Shown here piece by piece: positions 37,596-47,135 of a DNA stretch of 64,000 nucleotides (its first letter is position 1; each line of letters begins with the position of its first letter). The DNA is taken from assembly GCA_034769895.1 (NCBI GenBank), contig CM068369.1, forward strand, positions 423,547,479-423,611,478. The letters are read 5' to 3'. The notes below the pieces were generated by a model that was given only the letters and a program-made list of their open reading frames with translations, did no database searches and was not told the origin of the DNA. The translations under genes were made by a program, and so were the position numbers. Source of the DNA: Magicicada septendecula (Eukaryota; Arthropoda; Insecta; Hemiptera; Cicadidae).

Positions 37596-38540
37596 CTACC
37601 CCTTTCCCTTAACCGATCTTCACCAAAATCAATAGGCCATGAGTCCTTTACAACTCAGGCACATATGTAAAAAATTATTTGATTCTGTTTGAATTTACAG
37701 CAGTTATCGTTCTTCATGAAAAACGTTCTCTTGTGCAACATAAAATATTGCAGGTAAACTACCCCTTTCCCTTAACCGATCTTCAACAAAATCAACAGAC
37801 CTTGAGTTATCTACAATTGTGGAAGGTATGCACAAAATTATTTGATTCTGTTTACATGTGCGGCAGTTATCGTTTGTCATAGAAACAATTACTCTTGTTA
37901 AAACAAATTGTGGCAGGTAAACTACCCCTTTCCCTTAACCGATCTTCACCAAACTCAACAGGCCTTATTTTTTTCATTTGATGAACGTATGCAAAAAAAT
38001 GTTTGATTCTGTTTGATGTGCAGCAGTTATCGTTCGTCATAGAAAAAATTACCATTGTTAAAACATAAAATGTTGCAGGTAAATTACCCCTTTCCCTTAA
38101 CCGATCTTTACCAAAATCAACAGACATTGAGTTCTGTATAGCTCAGGAAGGTTTGCAAAACATTATTTGATTCTGATTGAATTTACGGCAGTTATCATTC
38201 ATCATAGAAAAATTACCCATGTTAAAACATAAAACGTTGCAGGTAAACTACCCCTTTCCCAAAACCGATCTTCAACAAAAACAATAGGTCTTGAGAACTC
38301 TACTATTCAGAGTTGTATGCAAAAAATGATTTGATTCTGTTTGAATTTGCGGCTGTTATCGTTTGCCATAGAAAATACCCTTGTTAAAACATAAAATGTT
38401 GCACGTAAACTACCCCTTTCCCTTAACCGATCTTCACCAAAAACAATAGGTCTTGAGTACTCTACAAATCAGGGCTGTATGCAAAAAATGATTTGATTCT
38501 GTTTGAATTTGCGGCTGTTATCGTTTGCCATAGAAAACAA
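37596..38540 (-). repeat. ~165-bp satellite-like array, reverse block right of gypsy
   Basis: About six reverse monomers continuing the one cut at 28955 (CCTTAACCGATCTTC markers near 37607, 37772, 37933, 38095, 38260 with a variant, and 38420). Confidence 0.85.
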
Positions 38541-38690
38541 ATTTACAGATACACACACAGACACTTTTCGAAAAATTACTTTTTTTCATTTTTTGAAGGT
38601 AGTACAATCAGAACCTGCAATAATCTCGACCACAACTTTTTTTCCATCACCATACTTCCATTTCCTTATGGAACATGGAAATAAAATCAG
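38541..38690 (-). repeat. CA seed and tail segment, right end of composite
   Basis: A short ACACACACAGACAC tract (38550-38563) then the tail (AAATTACTTTTTTTCATT.. to ATGGAACATGGAAATAAAA), the same order as at 24718-25030. This is the apparent right end of the composite element. Confidence 0.65.
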
Positions 38691-39452
38691 AAGGAAAGAA
38701 GATCTGTCAGTATGTCTAGGAAATGCTGGGAGTAAGGAAGACAGACCAGGACATTAGGCACATGTTTCATGAAATGGACAAAGAAAATGAAGAACCGTTG
38801 AAATTAATAGCTAGACTGTGAGGGTGGCTCATTCAAAAGATGGTATGCTCTTACCAATTCGTAGTGAAATACAGGTTGGATGTCCTTGACAGATGTCTGT
38901 AGAGATATCTGTAGAGAAACCACACAGCCAAATATTTGGAAATCCTCGACAGGAGTAGAAGAACAATAAGGCGGACTGAGAGTGTATACGCAAATGAGGA
39001 TGAGAATAAGCAGAAGATGGAAAGGAAGAGGATATTCATACATTTCATAGCAGTAAATGATACAACATAAAATTACTTCGCTTAAATTTGTAAATACATT
39101 ATTTTCATGTAACAAAAGGGTCCAACTGGTTTTCTTCTGAGTCCATCGTTTCTTAAAATTTTATGAGCATATGTTTTACTAAATTGAAAAAAAAAATAAT
39201 ATGTGAGCCACGAAATATAAGTTCTATACATAGCAGAAATTTCACAGTAAGATTAAAGAATTCGTGATTGTTTAATGCACCTATATACAGCTGTATACTG
39301 TATAGACCTTATAATTAATTGTCTGAAATCACACAAAACAAGCTGATGACAATACTTTACATAGGGCAAACTAAGTAAAGAATCATGATGCACATAAATA
39401 AACAGCTAGAAACAATGACCGTAACTTACCTAGTGTAGGTATAGTAACTTAC
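38691..39452 (-). other. DYNC2H1 intron E-F, 5' part
   Basis: No repeat or coding region recognised. A second donor-like CTAG|GTAAGTTAC lies 23 bp beyond the exon E donor (at 39430). Confidence 0.5.
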
Positions 39453-39566
39453 CTAGTTGGGTAACTGCCTTCTCTACTAACTGCATGCAATCACGTTGAG
39501 ACACTCTTAACAAAGGAGTCCCACGGTCCTTAGTCATTTGTGATGATTCACTGACAAAATAGATAT
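39453..39566 (-). CDS. DYNC2H1: DYNC2H1 exon E: AAA3-AAA4 connector
   Basis: A 114-bp minus-strand exon between acceptor AAATTTCAG (exon from 39566) and donor CTAG|GTAAGT (exon to 39453). It enters in phase 1 after exon D and leaves in phase 1 into exon F. It encodes IYFVSESSQMTKDRGTPLLR then VSQRDCMQLVEKAVTQL. The segment corresponds to the DYNC2H1 stretch where a ..FYVTWG-like block leads to the helix before AAA4. Conservation is weaker than in the flanking exons. At the junction with exon F the predicted protein (AVTQL-GVSN-MVILPE) looks a few residues shorter than the vertebrate protein. A micro-exon in the 14-kb intron is therefore possible. Confidence 0.75.
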
Positions 39567-41007
39567 CTGAAATTTATACAAATCCCCACACACTTACATA
39601 TTTGAAATAATATACATATGTATATTTCTATACCTACACACTATAGATGCAGACATGCACGCACGTGCGCACACACACACATACACACACACACACACAC
39701 ACACCTGTGGATGATATTAAATATTAAAAATTAAGTAGAGAAAAGCATTAGAATTTTTTTGTATAGCAAGGATAAATGGATCATACAATTAACACTTTAA
39801 TGACCACAGTAAAATTCATTTTTCTTCCTGGGAAACCAAGTCTATTTTTCAACTGGATTAGCTTATAATCAAGTAAAAAATAGTAATCAGTCACTCATTT
39901 TCTTTTTTGAGTCTGATAATATAAGAAAACATGAAGCAGTCATATACGCTTCAAAGCAGGAGGATTATGAAAGGAGGGGCTGTGGTTCCTCATAGCGAGT
40001 TGATATAAATGAATGGACCACAGTGGGCATATATGATCGCTTCCTTAGTCGACGTCTAATCGCTCCCAGTTTATCCAAGCTCTTGGCCAGTTGTGGGAAC
40101 CTACTGAAGGAATAATATTTGATTACTCCTTGCTTTCTGTATGTGTTTGTGAGTGTGTGTTTGATTTGCCTCATGGTTAGCCTTTTGAAAAATGATAAGT
40201 GGTGGATGCTACCCGATATCATTATGTAATATCAGTAACATGCAAGTCCATTGCCAACAAACTGATTCACATTGTGGTAAAAAAAGTAGAATTGTTATAG
40301 TCATTTCCTCTTTCTCACATTCATGTTTCCTTTCAGTATACGCGTATACTTTCCAAAGTGTTTTTTCTCTTACTTGTTTTTGAATGTTGCTGCATCCACT
40401 TCGTTGTGCAGAAGAAAGTGTTTTCTTAGTAGTGGAATATGTGTCATTGCACTTCAAAATTGTCAAACGTTTTTCTTCATTATAGTTCATTGTTTGGCTA
40501 GTTTAATTTTTACAAAACACACCGACAAATTAATCTTCTTGTACTCAAAGGCTGACATATCTGGCATTCAGAAAGGAGATCGCCTTTAACTTCAAGTGAA
40601 GCTTTCACCTTACTTATGACTTTTAAAAGTTAAAGATATGATTTGATCGTTACACTCAAAGACATTTATAATGAGAGACAAAGAAAATAATATTCAGAAT
40701 ATAAAACAACATATTACCAACAAACATCTAGAATAAAAATTTTATACATACATACATACATACATACTGCAACGTTACAAGTATTATACACACTTACACA
40801 AATACAGTACCATGTACTCAATGCAACTATAAAGTGTATTACACCGGCCAGGTCACAGGATTTTTTTTTCTTGTTGCGTCAAGTATATGTAGTTGCACAA
40901 TAATTAAATAATTTTCAAAGAGGAGTGAGATGTTGTTGACATGAAATAATTAATTAAAACCGTTTCAAAATAATCATTCTATGATTTATTAACATTAAGA
41001 GAAAAAT
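39567..41007 (-). other. DYNC2H1 intron D-E, proximal part
   Basis: About 1.4 kb upstream of exon E. It holds (CA)n at 39669-39704 and a short (CATA)n at 40746-40768. Open frames of 60-93 codons at 39965-40590 overlap on both strands and show no recognisable domain. Confidence 0.5.
39669..39704 (+). repeat. (CA)n microsatellite, interrupted
   Basis: CA dinucleotides with one TA interruption, within intron D-E. Confidence 0.9.
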
Positions 41008-41066
41008 ATTAAAATTTCTATATATACACAAACTTTCACAAGTGAATACTTACTTTTGGTTTTTTG

Positions 41067-41107
41067 TCCCAAACGTTTCGACGTGGTGTCCGTCTTCCTC
41101 AGTGGGA
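41067..41107 (-). ncRNA. Hammerhead-like ribozyme core, PAL-2 left arm
   Basis: Minus strand: TCCCA, CTGAGGA (41096-41102; position 7 is free to vary), extra A, stem II GACG/CGTC, GAA, palindromic ACGT, T as cleavage nucleotide, TGGGA. Stem I is a perfect 5 bp. Best-preserved core in the window. Confidence 0.65.
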
Positions 41108-41659
41108 TTTGAAATACAGAACGTCTGTACAAAGTCATAACAACGTCGTATGTGCTTGAATTCCAAGCATCCCGCGACGGGCGCCACGTTGTTCCAACGC
41201 AACAACGTTTAGATGAGAGTGTAGTAGTTTTTTGAACGATTGAAGTATATTGCACTTCTTCAAGCCCCACGTTGGGTTCGTCACGTTGTAATGTAATCTA
41301 TATATATAAAAGAGAAATACCACTGACTCACTGACTGATTCATCACGAAATCTCCGAAACTATAACACCTAGAAACTTGAAATTTGGCATGTAGGTTCCT
41401 TATGTGATGTAGGTATCCGCTAAGAAGAGAATTTTGGAAATTCGACCTTTAAAGGGGGAAAAAGAGGGAGGAAGTTTGCCTGACTGACTGACATAGAATC
41501 AACGTAGAGCAAAAACTACTGAATGGATATCAATGAAACATTGAACATAGCTTCATAATACGTCTTAGGTGCTCACTAAGAAACGGTTTTAAAAACTTTC
41601 ACTCCTAAGGGGCAACCCCCCCTCCCATTGTATGTATGTATGTATCTATGTATGTATGT

Positions 41660-42170
41660 TCCACATCTCCTCCTAAACCACTGGACCGATTTCAACCAAA
41701 CTTGGCACAAATATTTTACACAGCAGGAGAACCAACATAGGAGATGTGTTTTCTTCGATGGGGTCCTTTGGGGGTTCTTTGGGGTCTTCCACGTCTCCTC
41801 CTAAACCACTGGACCGATTTCAACCAAACTTAACACAAATATTTTACGCAGCGGGAGAACCAACATAGGATAGGTTTTTTCTTCGATGGGGTCCTTTGGG
41901 GGTTCTTTGGGGTCTTCCACATCTCCTCCTAAACCACTGGACCGACTTCAACCAAACTTGGCACAAATATTTTACGCAACGGGAGAACCAACATAAGATA
42001 GGTGTTTTTTCGATACGATCCTTCGGGGGTCCTTTGGGGTCTTCCACATCTCCTCCTAAACCACTGGACAGATTTCAACAAAACTTGGCACAAATATTTT
42101 ACGCAACAGGAGAACCAACATAGGAGAGGTGTTTTTTCGATACGATCCTTTGGGGGGTCCTTTGGGTCTT
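41660..42170 (+). repeat. Helitron minisatellite, unit 1 (about 4 monomers)
   Basis: ~120-128-bp monomers containing CTCCTCCTAAACCACTGGAC and GGCACAAATATTTTACGC, starting near 41667, 41795, 41923 and 42050, preceded by (TATG)n. Confidence 0.85.
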
Positions 42171-42635
42171 AAACAACTATTAGATCTGGTTACTATGGCA
42201 ACCCAATACAATAGATTCTTGTTACCATAGCATCGGTGGAAGTCTACCGCATAGGAAATAGCGCGGGAGTCGTCCGACGGGCCTTCCCCGGAGTTCATCC
42301 ATGGAACCCGCGAAAGACGGCGGGGCCAGAGTCCACGGTTCTTATAAATAAAGATATAGGTTATGATATCAAAGGTGGTGTATGCATCTTAAGAAACTTC
42401 TTAATAGTGTGTGAATTCAGAGTTGTTTCAGTTTGAATTTAAAAGCGTATAAGTTAAGATCGAAGTAAGTTATAAGCGAGTACAAAAAACAAAGTTTTGA
42501 TAGCGAATGTATTCAGATCATAGTGTTCAGACAATATAAATGCACTTGCTTCAGTTTGAATTTAAAAATTGATAAGCTGAAATCTATAGAGGTATTGTAT
42601 TCTTAGAATAAGTTTAGGAGACACTAATTTAACAA

Positions 42636-42830
42636 ATGCCTTATTTCAACATTAACACAATGAATTATAAAACGACAGTTAAATACGCAGCGCGTGCAAG
42701 TACTGTAGACATTTTATTGAAAACTAATTTAGCTGTTCGCCCTCTCCCAGAGTTAGAAATCGAGCAGGAGCATCACGCGCAACAGATTTCTTCTCCAGAT
42801 ATAAGAATACAGTTTATGACATGTACTTAA
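42636..42830 (+). other. Small open frame repeated in the Helitron units, unrecognised
   Basis: A 64-codon frame starting MPYFNINTMNYKTTVKYAAR. The same sequence occurs in unit 2 (interrupted by PAL-3) and unit 3 (frame broken by a deletion after TATAAAA). I do not recognise it. It may be a fragment of captured or ancestral Helitron sequence; selection for coding is not supported. Confidence 0.25.
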
Positions 42831-43842
42831 ACAGGTGCGCTACAGAGTATTCCTCCAGGGAGAATGCGAACGTAACAATATAAGGAAGATTATACAGTAT
42901 ACAAGTAATATAACGTTAGAACAAGAATAGGTGCCTATGAGCCTATGAATAAATTATGAACCCGAGCAACGCTGGGTAAATCGGCTAGATATAGATATCC
43001 TATATAAGCCAAATACCACTGACTGACTCACTGATCACGATATCTCTGAAACCACTGAATGGATATCAATGAAACTTTGAACATAGCTTCATCATATAGG
43101 TGTTAGGTCTTAGGTTATAGGTCTTAGGTGTTCACTAAGAAACAGTTTTAAAAACTTTCACTCCTAAGGGGCAAAAAACCAAATACTGAAATTTATAGCA
43201 GGAATTGCATACTTGGTAAATGAAGTGGTTGACATCTCGGTTTACTGGAAACCCCGAATACATTTAGTCCTGAGTTTTTAATCATTGTTTTAAATTGAAA
43301 AAAACTTCGTTGTTTGCAGGTTCTTATAGTCGAGAAAATTTCAAAATTCAATTAATTAATAAATGTATGTCCTTTTTTTTCTCGGAAACGGTTCTAACGA
43401 TTTTCTCGAAATAAATAATAAATAGCTGTTGCTATGAATGTAAATAGACAAACTAAGAGTTGAGAATTTGTACAATCTATCTAATCCTATACTATTAAGC
43501 GAGCAATAATTGTACAATTACGTACAACATGAAACTCCGTAGCGAAGCACGGGTATTTTGCTAGTGTTACATAAAGAATAATAAAAACTATTACACATGT
43601 AATATAATTATTCTTATATTAATAATAAGAATAATTATAGTTTTTATTACATATTTTTATTATTATATTTTCAGTTTTTATTATATACTGACTGACTGAC
43701 ATATAATCAACGTAGAGCAAAAACTACTGAATGGATATCAATGAAACTTTGAACATAGCTTCACCATAGGTCTTAGGTGCTCACTAAGAAACGGTTTAAA
43801 AACTTTCACTCCTAAGGGGCAAACCCCCCCCCATTGTATGTA

Positions 43843-44222
43843 TGTTCCACATCTCCTCCTAAACCACTGGACCGATTTCAACCAAACTTGGCACAAATAT
43901 TTTACGCGACGGGAGAACCAACATAGGATAGGTGTTTTTTCGATGGGGTCCTTTGGGGGTTCTTTGGTGTCTTCCACATCTCCTCCTAAACCACTGGACC
44001 GATTTCAACCAAACTTGGCACAAATATTTTACGCAACGGGAGAATCAACATAGGAGAGGTGTTTTTTCGGTACGATCCTTTGGGGGGTCCTTTGGGGTCT
44101 TCTACATTTCCTTCTAAACCACTGGACCGATTTCAACCAAACTTGGCACAAATATTTTACGCAACGGGAGAACCAACATAGGAGAGGTGTTTTTTCGATA
44201 CGATCCTCTGGGGGGTCCCTTG
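43843..44222 (+). repeat. Helitron minisatellite, unit 2 (about 3 monomers)
   Basis: Same monomer as in unit 1, with starts near 43853, 43979 and 44106. Confidence 0.85.
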
Positions 44223-44781
44223 GGTCTTAAACAACTATTAGATCTGGTTACTATGGCAACCCAATAGAATACATTCTTGTTACCATAGCATCGGTGGAAG
44301 TCTCCCGCATAGGAAATAGCGCGGGAGTCGTCCGACGGGCCTTCCCCGGAGTTCATCCACGGAACCCGCGAAAGACGGCGGGGCCAGAGTCCACGGTTCT
44401 TATAAATAAAGATATAGGTTATGATATCAAAGGTAGTGTATGCATCTTAAGAAACTTCTTAATAGTGTGTGATTTCAGAGTTGTTTCAGTTTGAATTTAA
44501 AAGTGTATAAGTTAAGATCGAAGTAAGTTATAAGTGAGTACAAAAAAAGTTTTGATAGCGAATGTATTCAGATCATAGTGTTCAGACAATATAAATGCAC
44601 TTGCTTCAGTTTGAATTTAAAAATTGATAAGCCGAAATCTATAGAGGTATTGTATTGTTAGAATAAGTTTAGGAGACACTAATTTAACAAATGCCTTATT
44701 TCAACATTAACACAATGAATTATAAAACGACTAAACGCTATGTAACTCACCGTCTGTGGCTTAAGTAAATGTCTTTATACA

Positions 44782-44819
44782 ATTGACATGTTTCGGGACA
44801 CTTGTCCCATCCTCAGAAT
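44782..44819 (-). ncRNA. Hammerhead-like ribozyme core, PAL-3 left arm
   Basis: Minus strand: ATT, CTGAGGA (44810-44816), extra T, stem II GGGAC/GTCCC, GAA, palindromic ACATGT, C, AAT. Stem I is 3 bp. Confidence 0.58.
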
Positions 44820-45102
44820 ATTTAAAAAAGTCTCTTCATACCATCATACGATGGCACAGTCGTCAATATATTAAAAATATTAAAATCCACATAAAACAAA
44901 ACACAATTACACTACACAAAGTACACACACAACAATTTTCGGTGTACCAAAAAATTGTACAAAAAAACAATTAGGTACACCGAAAATTGTTGTGTGCGTA
45001 CTTTGTGTAGTGTAATTGTGTTTTGTGTTATGTGGATTTTAATATTTTTAATATATTGACGACTGTGCCATCGTATGATGGTATGAAGAGACTTTTTTAA
45101 AT

Positions 45103-45140
45103 ATTTTGAGGATGGGACAAGTGTCCCGAAACATGTCGAT
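45103..45140 (+). ncRNA. Hammerhead-like core, PAL-3 right arm (damaged)
   Basis: Plus-strand mate of the left-arm motif, but core position C3 is T (TTGAGGA at 45106-45112), and stem I is also changed (GAT after the cleavage C). Such a change should abolish hammerhead activity. Confidence 0.5.
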
Positions 45141-46387
45141 TGTATAAAGACATTTACTTAAGCCACAGACGGTGAGTTACATAGCGTTTAGTTGATTATA
45201 AAATACGTGGCTTGGACTATAAGTGGATTTATTCCATTAACAATATAAAACGACAGTTAAATACGGAGCGCGTGGAAGTACTGTAGACATTTTATTGAAA
45301 ACTAATTTAGCTGTTCGCCCTCTCCCAGAGTTAGAAATCGAGCAGGAGCATCACGCGCAACAGATTTCTTCTCCAGATATAAGAATACAGTTTATGACAT
45401 GTACTTAAACAGGTGCGCTACAGAGTATTCCTCCAGGGAGAATGCGAACGTAACAATATAAGGAAGATTATACAGTATACAAGTAATATAACGTTAGAAC
45501 AAGAATAGGTGCCTATGAGCCTATGAATAAATTATGAACCCGAGCAACGCTGGGTAAATCGGCTATATATAGATATCCTATATAAGCCAAATACCACTGA
45601 CTGACTCACTGATCATGATATCTCTGAAACCACTGAATGGATATCAATGAAACTTTGAACATAGCTTCATCATAGGTCTTAGGTGTTCACTAAGAAACGG
45701 TTTTAAAAACTTTCACTCCTAAGGGGCAAAAAACCAAATACTGAAATTTATAGCGGGAATTGCATACTTAGTAAATGAAGTGGTTGACATCTCAGTTTAC
45801 TGGAAACCCCGAATACATTTAGTCCTGAGTTTTTAATCATTGTTTTAAATTGAAAAAAACTTCGTTGTTTGCAGGTTCTTATAGTCGAGAAAATTTCAAA
45901 GTTCAATTAATTAATAAGTCCTTTTTTTTCTCGGAAACGGCTCTAACGAATTTCTCGAAATAAATAATAAATAGCTGTTGCTATGAATGTAAATAGACAA
46001 ACTAAGAGTTGAGAATTTGTACAATCTATCTAATCCTATACTATTAAGCGAGCAATAATTGTACAATTACGTACAACATGAAACTCCGTAGCGAAGCACG
46101 GGTATTTTGCTAGTGTTATATAAAGAATAATAAAAACTATTACACATGTAATATAATTATTCTTATATTAATAATAAGAATAATTATAGTTTTTATTACA
46201 TATTTTTATTATTATATTTTCAGTTTTTATTATATACTGACTGACTGACATAGAATGAACGTAGAGCAAAAACTACTGAATGGATATCAATGAAACTTTG
46301 AACATAGCTTCATCATAGGTCTTAGGTGCTCACTAAGAAACGGTTTAAAAACTTTCACTCCTAAGGGGCAACCCCCCCCCATTGTAT

Positions 46388-47135
46388 GTATGTTCCACAT
46401 CTCCTCCTAAACCACTGGACCGATTTCAACCAAACTTGGCACAAATATTTTACGCGACGGGAGAACCAACATAGGATAGGTGTTTTTTCTATGGGGTCCT
46501 TTGGGGGGGTTCTTTTGGGGTCTTCCACATCTCCTCCTAAACCACTGGACCGATTTCAACAAAACTTGGCACAAATATTTTACGCAACGGGAGAACCAAC
46601 ATAGGATAGGTGTTTTTTCGATGGGGTCCTTTGGGGTCTTCCACATCTCCTCCTAAACCACTGGACCGATTTCAACCAAACTTGGCACAAATATTTTACG
46701 CGGTGGGAGAACCAACATAGGATTAGTGTTTTTTTTCCAGGGGGTCCTTTGGGGGGTTCTTTTGGGGTCTTCCACATCTCCTCCTAAACCACTGGACCGA
46801 TTTCAACCAAACTTGGCACAAATATTTTACGCAACGGGAGAACCAACATAGGATAGGTGTTTTTTCGATGGGGTCCTTTGGGGTCTTCCACATCTCCTCC
46901 TATACCACTGGACCGATTTCAACCAAACTTGGCACAAATATTTTACTCAACGGGAGAACCAATCTTAGGGTTGGTTTTTTTCGATACGATCCTTCGGGGG
47001 GTCCTTTGGGGTCTTCCACATCTCCTCCTAAACCACTGGACCGATTTCAACCAAACTTGGCACAAATATTTTACGCAACGGGAGAACCAACATAGGACAA
47101 GTGTTTTTTCGATACGATCCTTTGGGGGGTCCTTT
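46388..47135 (+). repeat. Helitron minisatellite, unit 3 (about 6 monomers)
   Basis: The same monomer expanded to six copies, with starts near 46398, 46528, 46646, 46777, 46889 and 47020. Copy number therefore differs between units: 4, 3 and 6. Confidence 0.85.

Larger units (their letters stand above)
28952..37599 (+). mobile_element. Gag-less Ty3/gypsy-like LTR retrotransposon inserted in the satellite array
   Basis: Long terminal repeats at 28956-30485 and 34030-37595 flank a degenerate pol. A satellite monomer is interrupted exactly at its ends: ...GGTAAA TTAC before and CTAC CCCTTT after. This gives a 4-bp target duplication with one mismatch. LTR ends are TGTGACG and CGTTATA. The internal region starts inside the protease, so gag and most of the protease are missing. 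The 3' LTR is itself interrupted by a 2033-bp insertion. Confidence 0.88.
44721..45254 (+). mobile_element. Palindromic Penelope-like element PAL-3 inside Helitron unit 2
   Basis: A 512-bp element (44732-45243) flanked by 11-bp duplications TATAAAACGAC (44721-44731, 45244-45254). The other two Helitron units show the uninterrupted site (AATTATAAAACGACAG near 42663; a decayed version near 47657). Arms ~44732-44949 and ~44973-45192 are inverted copies. A ~50-bp tail (45193-45243) with GTGGCTTGGACTATAAGTGG follows. Both arms carry hammerhead-like cores. The structure parallels PAL-1 although the arm sequence is different. Confidence 0.82.

Noticed and set aside
39421-39452. Outer donor of exon E as the true splice site
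   Set aside because: Its use adds an in-frame TAG, whereas the inner donor keeps phase with exon F.
40209-40589. Overlapping ~90-codon frames on both strands in intron D-E
   Set aside because: There is no domain, no splice support, and mutual overlap; treated as chance frames.
42236-42436. 66-codon frame conserved in Helitron units (also 44294-44494)
   Set aside because: It is broken in unit 3 and shows no recognisable domain; its conservation follows from recent duplication.
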